From assembly GCF_049800675.1 (NCBI RefSeq), contig NZ_JBLOOT010000004.1, positions 186,001-250,000 of the forward strand: DNA of 64,000 bases. Reading direction: 5' to 3'. This stretch comes from Cauispirillum nitrogeniifigens. GTDB taxonomy: Bacteria; Pseudomonadota; Alphaproteobacteria; Rhodospirillales; Rhodospirillaceae. Below the pieces are notes generated by a model, which was not told the origin of the DNA, searched no databases, and worked only from the letters and a program-made list of their open reading frames with translations. Shown piece by piece: positions 43,901-54,347 of this stretch. Numbering within the stretch: the first letter of the stretch is position 1; every line of letters begins with the position of its first letter. The position numbers and the translations under genes are program-made.

Positions 43901-44788
43901 TCATGCGTCCTGCGCCGGCCCGTTCAACGGCAGCGCCGGCGCCGGCGCCCGCCCCTTGCCGGCGGTGGCCGGCTGGTTGGCGGTTTCGTTCAGCCGCACG
44001 ATCAGGCGATCGGGCAGCCGCAGGTCGATCATCGCCAGATCCCGCCGCAGCAGGCCCTGGTCGCGGTTCAATGCCACCAGCCGGGCCAGCGCCTCCGGGG
44101 CGCCGTGTTCCGGCAGGCGAATGTCTAGTCCGCCGTCGCCTATGGCGTCCAGCCAGACGTTCCAGCGCCGCTTGCCGACGCGCACGGCGGCCTTCACGCG
44201 CGGGGCGATCTCCGGCTCGGCGGCGAGCATGGTGAACAGGTCGCTGGCCGCTTCCGGCGCCCCCGGCCCGGCGATCACCGGCAACTGGCCGAAGGCGCTG
44301 ACGTCCGTTTCGATCACCGCGCCGTCGGCGTCGACCAGGGCGAATCCGCCGCTGGGGGCCTGCCACACGGCGATGGGGGTGCGTTCGACCAGGCGCACGA
44401 AGATGGTCTCCGGCAGGCGGCGTTCGACCGTGGCTTCCTTGACCCACGGCAGGCTTTCCAGGCGCTCGCGGGCGGCGGCCGGCTCGAAGGCCAGCAGCGG
44501 CTCGCCCTGGGCGATGCCGATGGCGCCCAGGATGTCCTCGCCGCGCGTCATGTGGCGGCCGTCGACGCTGACCTGCAACAGGCGCACCCCGGCGTCGGCG
44601 CCAGCGTCGGCCACCGCGCGGTGGGCTTCCCGCACCACCTCGGCGACGGCCTCCGACCGCGCGGCGAGGAAGGCGCCGACACCCACGCCCAGCCCCAGAA
44701 CCCCGAGCGCGCCGAGTCGCGCCAGACGGCGGCCGCGCGGCGTGCGCAGCATCGGCAGGGCGGAAAGGGCCAGCCTCACGCGTCGCAT
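43901..44788 (-). CDS. ftsQ: Cell division protein FtsQ
   Basis: Bitopic divisome protein with the FtsL/B partners. The 295-residue protein has a cytoplasmic basic N-terminus, one membrane segment (LGALGVLGLGVGVGAFLAA), a POTRA domain (beginning near LLQVSVDGRHMT) and the FtsQ beta domain. The start at 44788 lies inside the ddl gene (13-base overlap) with GGAG upstream; an ATG at 44815 is possible but less likely. Confidence 0.94.
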   Translation of the reverse strand: MRRVRLALSALPMLRTPRGRRLARLGALGVLGLGVGVGAFLAARSEAVAEVVREAHRAVADAGADAGVRLLQVSVDGRHMTRGEDILGAIGIAQGEPLLAFEPAAARERLESLPWVKEATVERRLPETIFVRLVERTPIAVWQAPSGGFALVDADGAVIETDVSAFGQLPVIAGPGAPEAASDLFTMLAAEPEIAPRVKAAVRVGKRRWNVWLDAIGDGGLDIRLPEHGAPEALARLVALNRDQGLLRRDLAMIDLRLPDRLIVRLNETANQPATAGKGRAPAPALPLNGPAQDA

Positions 44789-45770
44789 GTCGCCGTCTCC
44801 ACCATCCAGGTGCACAGGTCGGGGAAGGAGATGCCGGCCAGTTGCGCCTGCTCGGGCACCAGGGACGTCGGCGTCATGCCGGGCTGGGTGTTGACCTCCA
44901 GGATGACCATGCGGCTGCCGTCGAAGCGGATGTCGGCCCGCGACACGCCCCGGCAGCCGAGCGCGCGGTGGGCCTTGATGGCGACGCGCTGGGCCTCGGC
45001 ATAGACCTCGGGGTCGACCGGCGCGGGCAGGGTGTGGCGCGAGCCGCCGGGGGCGTACTTGGCGTCGTAGTCGTAGAAGTCGCGGTCGGTGGCGATCTCG
45101 GTCACGGCCAAGGCGTGGTCGCCCATCACCGCCACGGTCATCTCGCGGCCGGGGATGAAGGCTTCGGCCATCACCGTGGCGCCGTAGGGCCAGGAGTGGT
45201 CGGCCAGCGGGTGGGCGTTGGCGCCCTCGCGCACGATGATCACGCCGACCGAGGACCCCTCGTTCAGCGGCTTGAGGACATAGGGGCGGGGCAGCGGGTC
45301 GCCGGCCAGCACCTGCTCGCGCGTCACCACGCGGTCCTCGGCAATGGCGATGCCGGCGTCGGCGAACAGGCGCTTGGCCGCCGGTTTGTCCATGGCGATG
45401 GCCGACGCCAGCAGCCCCGAATGGGTGTAGGGCAGGCCGAGGATGTTGAGGATGCCCTGGACGCAGCCGTCCTCGCCATAGCGCCCGTGCAGGGCGTTGA
45501 ACACCACGTCCGGGCGGGTGCGGTCGAGGTCATGGACCACGGTGGCGATGTCCCGCGTCACGTCGATGGCCTTGACCTGATAGCCGGCAGCCTCCAGCGC
45601 CTTGCAGGCGGCGGCGCCCGAGGACAGCGACACCTCGCGCTCCGACGAGATGCCGCCCAGCAGAACGGTGACGCGGCGGGCCTTGCGCCGCGCCTTGGCT
45701 GCGGCGACCTCGGCCAGCGCGCCTTGGTTCAGGGGCTGGTCGGCGGTGACGATGCTGAACGCTTCGGTCG

Positions 45771-45774
<4 letters not shown>
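44776..45774 (-). CDS. ddl: D-alanine-D-alanine ligase
   Basis: Makes the D-Ala-D-Ala dipeptide for MurF. The 332-residue ATP-grasp enzyme has VTVLLGGISSEREVSLSSG at the N-domain, FNALHGRYGEDG, the ATP-binding central domain and NTQPGMTPTS with its Mg ligands. About 35 residues precede the usual Ddl start. It overlaps murB by four bases (ATGA) and ftsQ by 13. Confidence 0.95.
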
Positions 45775-46705
<931 letters not shown>

Positions 46706-46709
<4 letters not shown>

Positions 46710-48130
46710 GCGGCGGCTCCCCCATGGTCCAGGGCGGCCAGTTCGCCGGGCAGGGCGTTGGCCCAGGCGGTGATGTTGCCGGCCCCCAGGCAGACCACCA
46801 GGTCGCCCGGCCTGGCCAGGGTGCGCACGACGCCGGCCAGCGCCTGCGGGCCTTCCAGGGCCTGCACCGAGCGGTGGCCGTGGTCGCGCAGGCCCTGCAC
46901 CAGGGCGTCGCGGCTGATGCCCTCGATGGGGGCTTCGCCGGCGGCGTAGACATCGGCGACGACGACGTGGTCGGCGTCGTTGAAGCAGGTGCAGAAGCCC
47001 TCGAACAGGTCGTGCAGGCGCGAATAGCGGTGCGGCTGGACCACGGCGATGACGTTGCCGCCGCTGGCGTGGCGGGCGGCGCGCAGGACGGCGGCGATCT
47101 CCACCGGATGGTGGCCGTAGTCGTCGATGACCGTGACGCCGCCGACCTCGCCGGTCTTGGTGAAGCGCCGCTTGACGCCGCCGAAGCCGGCCAGGCCCTT
47201 GCGGATGACCGCGTCGGACAGGCCCATCTCCACGCCCACGGCGATGGTCGCCAGGGAGTTCAGCACGTTGTGCTCGCCGAACATGGGCAGGCGGATGCCG
47301 GTGATGGTGCGGCCCGGATCGCCGTCGCGGCCCTGGATCTCGACATCGAAGCGCGCCCCGTCGACACCGATCTCGACGTTGATGCCGCGCACCTCGGCCT
47401 GCGGGTTCAGGCCATAGGTAACGATGCGGCGGTCGGTGACGCGGGCGATCAGGCTCTGCACCTCGGGGTGGTCGATGCACAGGCAGGCGAAGCCGTAGAA
47501 CGGGATGTTGGTGACGAAGGTGTGGAAGGCATCGCGCAGCTTGTCGAAGCTGCCGTAGTGATCCATGTGCTCGGGGTCGATGTTGGTGACGATGGCGATG
47601 GTCGCCGGCAGCTTGGTGAAGGTGCCGTCGCTTTCGTCGGCCTCGACCACCATCCACGACCCTTCGCCCAGGCGGGCGTTGGTGCCATAGGCATTGATGA
47701 TGCCGCCGTTGATGACGGTGGGGTCCAGCTCGGCGGCTTCCAGCAGGGCGGCGATCAACGAGGTGGTGGTGGTCTTGCCGTGGGTGCCGCCGACGGCGAC
47801 GGCCCACTTCAGGCGCATCAGTTCGGCCAGCATCTCGGCCCGGCGCACCACCGGCACCAGCTTGGCGCGGGCGGCGTCGACCTCGGGGTTGCCGGGGCGG
47901 ATGGCGGAGGAGACGACCACCACCTTGGCGTCGGCGACGTTCTCGGCGGCGTGGCCGACGTGGACGGCGATGCCCTTGGCGCGCAGGCGCTGCACGTTGG
48001 CGCTGTCGGCGACGTCGGAGCCCTGCACCTTGTAGCCCAGGTTGTGCAGGATCTCGGCGATGCCCGACATGCCGATGCCGCCGATGCCCACGAAGTGGAT
48101 GGCGCCGATGTCCAGCGGGATCGTTCTCAT
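46706..48130 (-). CDS. murC: UDP-N-acetylmuramate-L-alanine ligase
   Basis: Adds L-Ala to UDP-MurNAc. The 474-residue Mur ligase has HFVGIGGIGMSGIAE at the UDP-binding N-domain, the ATP loop GGTHGKTTTTSL, and the C-domain with DDYGHHPVEI. It overlaps murG by four bases. Confidence 0.96.
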
Positions 48131-49254
48131 TGCACGGGCTCCACGACAGGTAGCAGGTCAAGAACCGCGTCGGCCAGCCGGGCCGCCGCGTCGGGAAGGG
48201 CGAAGGTGTGCGCTGCTTCGGCCGCCTTTGCAAGACGTTCCGGTGCCGCAAGGAGATCGGCCAGCAGGGCGGCCACGGCGGCGGCGTCGAATCCCTCCTG
48301 GCCGACCAGCCAGCCGGCCCCGGCGGCGGCGACGGCGCGGGCGTTGGCGGTCTGGTGATCGTCGGCGGCGAAGGGGTAGGGGACCAGCACCGAAGGCCGG
48401 CGGGCCACCGTCACCTCGGCCACCGTCGAGGCGCCGGACCGCCCGATCAGCAGGTGGCAGGCGGCCAGGCGCTCGGGCACGTCGTCGAAGAAGGACTGCA
48501 CGATGGCGCGCAGGCCGGCGGCGGCATAGGCGGCACGGGCGCGCTCCACATCCTCCGGCCGGGCCTGCTGGGCGATGTCCAGGCGGGCGCGCAGGACTTC
48601 GGGCAGGGCGGCGAAGGCGGCCGGCAGCACGTCGGTGAACACCCGCGCCCCCTGGCTGCCGCCCAGGACCAGCACCCGCACCGGGCCATCGCCGGCCGGT
48701 GGCGCATAGGGCGCGTCGGCCAGGGCGCGGATGGCCGGGCGGACGGGCATGCCGGTGCGCACGGTGGCGGCCCCGGCGGGCAGGGCGGCGACCTGTTCAT
48801 AGCTGGTGGCGATGCGGCTGACCTTACCGGCGAACAGGCGGTTGGCGCGGCCCAGCACGGCGTTCTGTTCGTGCAGCAGCACCGGCAGCCCGCCGGTGAC
48901 GGCGGCGGCCACGGCGGGCACCGAGGCATAGCCGCCGAAGCCGACCACGGCGGCCGGGCGCAGGCGCTTGAACAGGGCCTTGGCCTGCATGGTGCCGCGC
49001 GTCAGCGTGAACACGCCCTTGAGCTTACCGAGGATGCCGCGGCCCAGCATCTGGCTGGCGGCCACCGGATAGGTCTCCAGGCTGCCCAGGGTGCCGCCCC
49101 AGCGGTTGCCCCGGTCGTCGGTGACCAGGGCCAGGCGCAGGCCGCGCTCCAGCAGTTCGGCGGCCAGGGCTTCGGCCGGGAAGACGTGGCCGCCGGTGCC
49201 CCCGGCGGTGAGCACGATCAGCGGCGGCTGGCGCAGCAGGGTGGGATCGCTCAT
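48127..49254 (-). CDS. murG: UDP-GlcNAc transferase MurG
   Basis: Converts lipid I to lipid II at the inner face of the membrane. The 375-residue GT-B enzyme has the glycine-rich loop TAGGTGGHVFPAEAL, HEQNAVLGRANR, GGSQGAR and the UDP-GlcNAc-binding GRSGASTVAEVT. It starts at 49254 within the ftsW stop (ATGA). Confidence 0.96.
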   Translation of the reverse strand: MSDPTLLRQPPLIVLTAGGTGGHVFPAEALAAELLERGLRLALVTDDRGNRWGGTLGSLETYPVAASQMLGRGILGKLKGVFTLTRGTMQAKALFKRLRPAAVVGFGGYASVPAVAAAVTGGLPVLLHEQNAVLGRANRLFAGKVSRIATSYEQVAALPAGAATVRTGMPVRPAIRALADAPYAPPAGDGPVRVLVLGGSQGARVFTDVLPAAFAALPEVLRARLDIAQQARPEDVERARAAYAAAGLRAIVQSFFDDVPERLAACHLLIGRSGASTVAEVTVARRPSVLVPYPFAADDHQTANARAVAAAGAGWLVGQEGFDAAAVAALLADLLAAPERLAKAAEAAHTFALPDAAARLADAVLDLLPVVEPVQ

Positions 49255-50378
49255 GCCGCGCCTCCATGCGCCCGGCGGCGCGTCAGGGCCAGCACCATGC
49301 CCATGCCGAGCGCCAGACCCAGCATGGAGGAGCCGCCGTAGCTGATGAACGGCAGGGTCATGCCCTTGGTCGGCATCATGTGCAGGCTCGACGCCATGTT
49401 GATGCACGCCTGAAGGCCGAACTGGGCCAGCAGTCCGCCGGTGGCGATGACCACGAACAGGTTGTCTTCGTGCTGCGTGCGGGTCATGCCGCGCAGGACG
49501 ATGAAGGCGAACAGGCCGACCAGCAGCAGGCACAGCAGGATGCCGAACTCCTCGCCGGCCACCGCGAAGATGAAGTCGGTGTGGGCGTCGGGAAGCTGTG
49601 CCTTGACCCGGCCCTCGCCGGGGCCGCGCCCGAACAGACCGCCGTCGCGGAAGGCCGCCAGGGCGGTGTCGATCTGATAGGTGTCGCCGCTTTCCGGGTT
49701 GAGGAAGCGGTCGACGCGGCTTTGGACGTGGCTGAAGGTGAAGTAGGCGCCGACCACGCCGGCCAGCCCCAGGGCGATGACCAGGATGACCCAGAACATG
49801 CTGAGGCCCGCCAGGAAGAACTGCGTCGCCCACATGGCCGTCACCACCACCGTCTGGCCGACGTCGGGCTGCGCCAGCAGCAGGGCGACCACGGCGACGT
49901 ACAGGGCGATGGCGATGCGGAAGCCGGGAAAGTCCTTCTTCAGGCGGCCTTCGGCGAACATCCACGCGGCCATGACGGCGAAGGTGGGCTTGAGGAACTC
50001 CGACGGCTGGATCGACACGCCGGCGATGTACAGCCAGCGGGTCGCGCCCTTGATCTCGGTGCCGCCGAACAGGGTGGCGACGAGCATCACGATGGTGGCG
50101 ATGAAGCCGACCACGGCGATGCGCCGCACCCACAGCGGCGGCAGCAGCGACACCCCGAACAGCACCATGGCGGCCAGCGGCAGGAACACCATCTGCCGGC
50201 GGACGAAGTGGAACGGATCGGCGCCGATGCGCTCGGCGGCGGCGGGGCCGGCGGCCATGTTCAGGATGATGCCGATGACCACCAGCAGCACCGTGGCGGC
50301 CAGCAGCCAGCGGTCCACGGTCCACCACCAGCGGCCCAGGACGGAGGTATCGGTGCGGGTGAAGGTCAGGGTGCTCAT
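49251..50378 (-). CDS. ftsW: Peptidoglycan polymerase FtsW
   Basis: SEDS-family glycosyltransferase that polymerises lipid II at the septum together with FtsI. The 375-residue protein has about ten membrane segments and conserved loops (IQPSEFLKP, GRGPGEGRVKAQLPDAHTD, then FISYGGSSM). A four-base overlap with murD was used to fix the start at 50378. Confidence 0.95.
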   Translation of the reverse strand: MSTLTFTRTDTSVLGRWWWTVDRWLLAATVLLVVIGIILNMAAGPAAAERIGADPFHFVRRQMVFLPLAAMVLFGVSLLPPLWVRRIAVVGFIATIVMLVATLFGGTEIKGATRWLYIAGVSIQPSEFLKPTFAVMAAWMFAEGRLKKDFPGFRIAIALYVAVVALLLAQPDVGQTVVVTAMWATQFFLAGLSMFWVILVIALGLAGVVGAYFTFSHVQSRVDRFLNPESGDTYQIDTALAAFRDGGLFGRGPGEGRVKAQLPDAHTDFIFAVAGEEFGILLCLLLVGLFAFIVLRGMTRTQHEDNLFVVIATGGLLAQFGLQACINMASSLHMMPTKGMTLPFISYGGSSMLGLALGMGMVLALTRRRAHGGAA

Positions 50379-51796
50379 GCGTTCCCGTCCTCCCCGCCGT
50401 CGTCGTCGTCCCCGTCGTCGTCCGCGTCGTCCTCTTCCAGTTCGCGGACGATGTCGATGAAGGCTTGGCCGCGCGCCTCGAAGTTGGCGAACTGGTCGAA
50501 GGACGCACAGGCCGGCGACAGCAGCACGGTGTCGCCCACCTCGGCCTGTTCGTCGGCGCTTTCCACCGCCTCGCGCAGGTCGGCGCAGAGGGTGTAGCGC
50601 ACCTTGCCCTCCAGGGTGCGGGCGAAGTCCTTGGCCGCCTGGCCGATCAGGAAGGCATGGCGGATGCGCGGGAAGAACGGCGCCAGCGGCTCGATGCCGC
50701 CTTCCTTGGGCACGCCGCCGGCGATCCACAGGATGTTGTCGTAGCAGGCCAGGGCGCGCGCGGCGGCGTCGGCGTTGGTGGCCTTGCTGTCGTTGATGAA
50801 GGCCACGTCCTCGATCACCGCGACGCGCTGCTGGCGGTGCGGCAGGCCGGGGAAGGTCTTCAGGGCGGCCATGATGACGTCGGGCTTGACCCCGCGCGCC
50901 CGCGCCGCGGCATAGGCGCAGGCGGCGTTCTGCCAGTTGTGCACGCCGGGCAGGGTGGGCAGCCCGGCGAGGCTGCCGACGACGCGGGGCCGGGCCTCGG
51001 TGGCGTCGACCAGGGTGCCGTCGGCGCGCACGGTGATGCCGCCTTTCGCCTCGCCCTCCACGGACACGGGGATGACGTTATGTCCGCCAGCGCGGCGCAA
51101 CTCCTGCCACACCGCCCGGCTTTCGGCGTCGTCGATGCCGATGACCACGGTCTGGGTGCGGTGCGGGTTGTCGAAGATGCGCTTCTTGGCGGCGACGTAG
51201 CCGGCCACCGAGCCGTGGCGGTCGATATGGTCGGGGCTGATGTTCAGCCACACCGCCACGTCGGCGGCGAGCGCCGGCACCAGTTCGAGCTGGTAGCTCG
51301 ACAGTTCCAGCACGTAGGTGCCGGTGAAGCCCAGGTCGGGCATGTCCAGGGCCGGAGTGCCCAGGTTGCCGCCGGCGGCGCAGGGCTGGCCGGCGGCGGC
51401 CAGCAGGTGGGCGATCAGGGTGGTGGTGGTGGACTTGCCGTTGGTGCCGGTGATGGCGACGACGCCGCTGTCCACGCGGGTCTGGCACAGCAGGTCGACG
51501 TCGCAGACCAGCGGCTTGTTCAGCGCCCGCGCCAGCGCGGCGGCCGGATGGACGCGCGGCAGGGTGTGCGGGATGCCGGGGCTCCAGATCACGCGGTCGA
51601 GGCCGCGCCACGCCGCCTCGGTGGGCTCGACGACCTTGAAGCCCTCGGCGGCGGCCTTGGCGCGCGCCGCCTCGCCGTCGTCCCACACCTGGACGCGCGC
51701 GCCCCCCGCCCGCAGGGCACGCGCCGCCGACAGGCCGGACTTGCCCAGTCCGACGACGGCGACTTCAAGACCTGCGAAGCGAAGGACGGAGATCAC
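50375..51796 (-). CDS. murD: UDP-N-acetylmuramoylalanine-D-glutamate ligase
   Basis: Adds D-Glu. The 473-residue Mur ligase has VVGLGKSGLSAARAL in the N-domain and the ATP loop GTNGKSTTTTLI. It starts with GTG at 51796 (AGGGA upstream), 10 bases after mraY. An unusual Asp-rich C-terminal run (about 16 Asp/Glu in the last 25 residues) extends past the normal end. Confidence 0.95.
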   Translation of the reverse strand: MISVLRFAGLEVAVVGLGKSGLSAARALRAGGARVQVWDDGEAARAKAAAEGFKVVEPTEAAWRGLDRVIWSPGIPHTLPRVHPAAALARALNKPLVCDVDLLCQTRVDSGVVAITGTNGKSTTTTLIAHLLAAAGQPCAAGGNLGTPALDMPDLGFTGTYVLELSSYQLELVPALAADVAVWLNISPDHIDRHGSVAGYVAAKKRIFDNPHRTQTVVIGIDDAESRAVWQELRRAGGHNVIPVSVEGEAKGGITVRADGTLVDATEARPRVVGSLAGLPTLPGVHNWQNAACAYAAARARGVKPDVIMAALKTFPGLPHRQQRVAVIEDVAFINDSKATNADAAARALACYDNILWIAGGVPKEGGIEPLAPFFPRIRHAFLIGQAAKDFARTLEGKVRYTLCADLREAVESADEQAEVGDTVLLSPACASFDQFANFEARGQAFIDIVRELEEDDADDDGDDDDGGEDGNA

Positions 51797-51806
51797 GGCG
51801 GTATCC

Positions 51807-52892
51807 CTAGCGGAGTTTCAGGGTGGACAGGCCGATGAGGGCCAGGATGGAGGCGATGATCCAGAAGCGGATGACGATGGTCGGCTCGTGCCAGCCCTTC
51901 TTCTCGAAGTGATGGTGCAGGGGGGCCATGCGGAACACCCGCTTGCCGGTCAGCTTGAACGACGCAACCTGGACGATCACCGACACGGTTTCCAGCACGA
52001 ACAGGCCGCCGACGATCAGCAGCACGATCTCGTGCTTGGTCACCACCGACACCGCGCCCAGGGCACCGCCCAGGGCCAGCGAGCCGGTGTCGCCCATGAA
52101 CACCATGGCCGGCGGGGCGTTGAACCACAGGAAGCCCAGGCAGGCGCCGATCAGCGCGCCGCAGAACACCGCCAGTTCGCCCGACCCGGCGACGAAGTGG
52201 ATGCCCAGGTAGTTGGCGAACACCGCGTTGCCGACGAAGTAGGCGATCAGCCCGTAGACGCCGGCGGCGATCATCACCGGCACGGTGGCCAGGCCGTCCA
52301 GGCCGTCGGTCAGGTTGACGGCGTTGGAGGCGCCGACCATGACGATCATGCCGAAGGGAATGTAGAACCACCCCAGGTCGACCAGCAGGTTCTTGAAGAA
52401 CGGCAGCGACAGCCCGGTGTCGATGGAGCTGTCGGTGAACATGACGATCACCCAGGTGGCCACCGCGCCGACCGAGAACTGCACCAGCAGCTTCATCTTG
52501 CCGGATACGCCCTTGGTGTTGCGCTTGGTGACCTTCAGCAGGTCGTCGGCCAGCCCCAGCAGGCCGAAGGCGATGGTCACGCCCAGCACCGCCCACACAT
52601 AGACGTTGGACAGGTCGGCCCACAGCAGGGTGGACACCGTCAGGGCCAGCAGGATCATCATGCCGCCCATGGTGGGCGTGCCCTTCTTGGACAGCAGGTG
52701 GCTTTCCGGGCCGTCGTCGCGGATGGGCTGGCCCTCGCGCTGCTTGCGCTTGAGCCAGCGGATGATGGCCGGACCGAACACGAAGGCGACCAGCAGCGCG
52801 GTCAGCACCGCGCCCCCCGTCCGGAACGTCAGGTACCGGAACAGGTTGAGGACGGTGACATCCGTCGAAAGCTGGGACAGGAAATACAACAT
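51807..52892 (-). CDS. mraY: Phospho-MurNAc-pentapeptide translocase
   Basis: Makes lipid I from UDP-MurNAc-pentapeptide and undecaprenyl phosphate. The 361-residue protein has about ten membrane segments and the catalytic motifs GLADDLLKV, NAVNLTDGLDGLA and FMGDTGSLALGG, plus APLHHHFEKKGW near the C-terminus. It starts 18 bases after murF. Confidence 0.96.
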   Translation of the reverse strand: MLYFLSQLSTDVTVLNLFRYLTFRTGGAVLTALLVAFVFGPAIIRWLKRKQREGQPIRDDGPESHLLSKKGTPTMGGMMILLALTVSTLLWADLSNVYVWAVLGVTIAFGLLGLADDLLKVTKRNTKGVSGKMKLLVQFSVGAVATWVIVMFTDSSIDTGLSLPFFKNLLVDLGWFYIPFGMIVMVGASNAVNLTDGLDGLATVPVMIAAGVYGLIAYFVGNAVFANYLGIHFVAGSGELAVFCGALIGACLGFLWFNAPPAMVFMGDTGSLALGGALGAVSVVTKHEIVLLIVGGLFVLETVSVIVQVASFKLTGKRVFRMAPLHHHFEKKGWHEPTIVIRFWIIASILALIGLSTLKLR

Positions 52893-52910
52893 GACGCGAT
52901 AGCGGCTCCG

Positions 52911-54347
52911 TTAGTGGCCTTCGCCCCGCCCTTTCGCGGGGTCGGGGGTTTGGTCCAGGGTCAACAGCGCCTCGACGACGCGGCCCATGCGGCTCCCGGC
53001 GGAGCCCTTCACCATCACCACGTCGCCGCCGCGCACGGCCGCCGCGACGACAGGCGCCAGGGCCTGGCTGTCGGGGGCGTGCCCGCCGCCCCGCAGGTGG
53101 GGCGGCAGGGCCTCGCGCAGGTGCGCCATCAGCGGCCCGGCGGTGTAGACCAGGTCGATGCCGTGGCGTTGCACGGGCTCGGCCAGGCCGGCATGCAGGT
53201 CGGGGCCGCTGCGGCCCAGTTCCAGCATGTCGCCCAACACGGCGATGCGGCGGCCCCTCTTGCCGGGTTCGACAGCCGCCAGCGCGGCCAGGGCGGCGGC
53301 CACGGCTGTCGGGCTGGCGTTGTAGCTTTCGTCCACCACCAGGATGGAGCCCTCCCCGCGCTCGGCGGGCAGGGACACGCGGCGGCGGGCCCCCCGGCCC
53401 TTGGGCGGCGTCATGGTAGCGAGCGGCCGGGCGGCCTCGTCCACCGGCAGGCCGAGGGCGTGACAGGCCCCGAGTACCGCCAGGGAGTTGGATGCCCAAT
53501 GGCGCCCGCTTGCGCCGATCGAGTAGGTGACTTTGTGGCCCCCGATGATGGCGAAAATCAGGGTGCGCTCGGCCTCGACGGAGGCGTCGAGAAGGCGCGA
53601 TCCGGCCTCCGCGTGCTCGCCGAAGGGCAGCACCGTCAGGCCGCGCGCGTGGGCGGCGTGGGCCAGGCGGTCGTACTGCGCGCTGTCGCGCGGCAGCACG
53701 GCGGTGGCCCAGTCCTCGCAGCCGGCGAAGATCTCGGCCTTGGCGTCGGCGATGCCCTCGATGCCGTCGAAGAACTCGATGTGCACCGGCGCGATGGTGG
53801 TGATGACGGCGACGTGCGGGCGGGCCAGCTTCGCCAGCGGGGTGATCTCCCCGGCGTGGTTCATGCCCATCTCGATGACCGCGAAGGCGGCGTCGGCGGG
53901 CATGCGGGCCAGGGTCAGCGGCACGCCCCAGTGGTTGTTGAAGCTGCCGACGGCGGCGTGGGTGGGACCGAAGGCGGCCAGCACCAGGGCCAGCATCTCC
54001 TTGGTCGAGGTCTTGCCGACGCTGCCGGTGACGCCGACCACCTTGCCGGAGAAACGGTCGCGCCCGGCCCGGCCGAGGTCGTTGAGCGCGTCGAAGGTAT
54101 CGTCGACCAGGATCAGGCGGTCGCGGTCCACGCCCTCGGGCAGGCTGTGCACCAGGGCGCCGGCGGCGCCGGCCGCCAGGGCCTGGGCGACATGGGCATG
54201 GCCGTCGTGGGTCGGGCCGACCAGGGCGATGAACAGGTCGCCGGCGGCCACGGTGCGGCTGTCGATGGACACGCCCTCGACCGTGAAGGCGCCGGTGACG
54301 GTGCCGTTGGTGGCCTTGGCGATGGCGTCGGACGTCCACAGGCTCAT
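52911..54347 (-). CDS. murF: UDP-MurNAc-tripeptide-D-Ala-D-Ala ligase
   Basis: Adds the dipeptide made by Ddl. The 478-residue Mur ligase has the ATP loop GVTGSVGKTSTKEM, FNNHWGVPLTLAR and EMGMNHAGEI, all typical of MurF. It overlaps murE by four bases (ATGA). Confidence 0.96.
   Translation of the reverse strand: MSLWTSDAIAKATNGTVTGAFTVEGVSIDSRTVAAGDLFIALVGPTHDGHAHVAQALAAGAAGALVHSLPEGVDRDRLILVDDTFDALNDLGRAGRDRFSGKVVGVTGSVGKTSTKEMLALVLAAFGPTHAAVGSFNNHWGVPLTLARMPADAAFAVIEMGMNHAGEITPLAKLARPHVAVITTIAPVHIEFFDGIEGIADAKAEIFAGCEDWATAVLPRDSAQYDRLAHAAHARGLTVLPFGEHAEAGSRLLDASVEAERTLIFAIIGGHKVTYSIGASGRHWASNSLAVLGACHALGLPVDEAARPLATMTPPKGRGARRRVSLPAERGEGSILVVDESYNASPTAVAAALAALAAVEPGKRGRRIAVLGDMLELGRSGPDLHAGLAEPVQRHGIDLVYTAGPLMAHLREALPPHLRGGGHAPDSQALAPVVAAAVRGGDVVMVKGSAGSRMGRVVEALLTLDQTPDPAKGRGEGH

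Noticed and set aside
40458..44894. A 1478-codon plus-strand open frame opposite ftsZ, ftsA and ftsQ
   Set aside because: It lies wholly opposite conserved division genes and its translation is repetitive Gly/Ala/Arg/His without domains.
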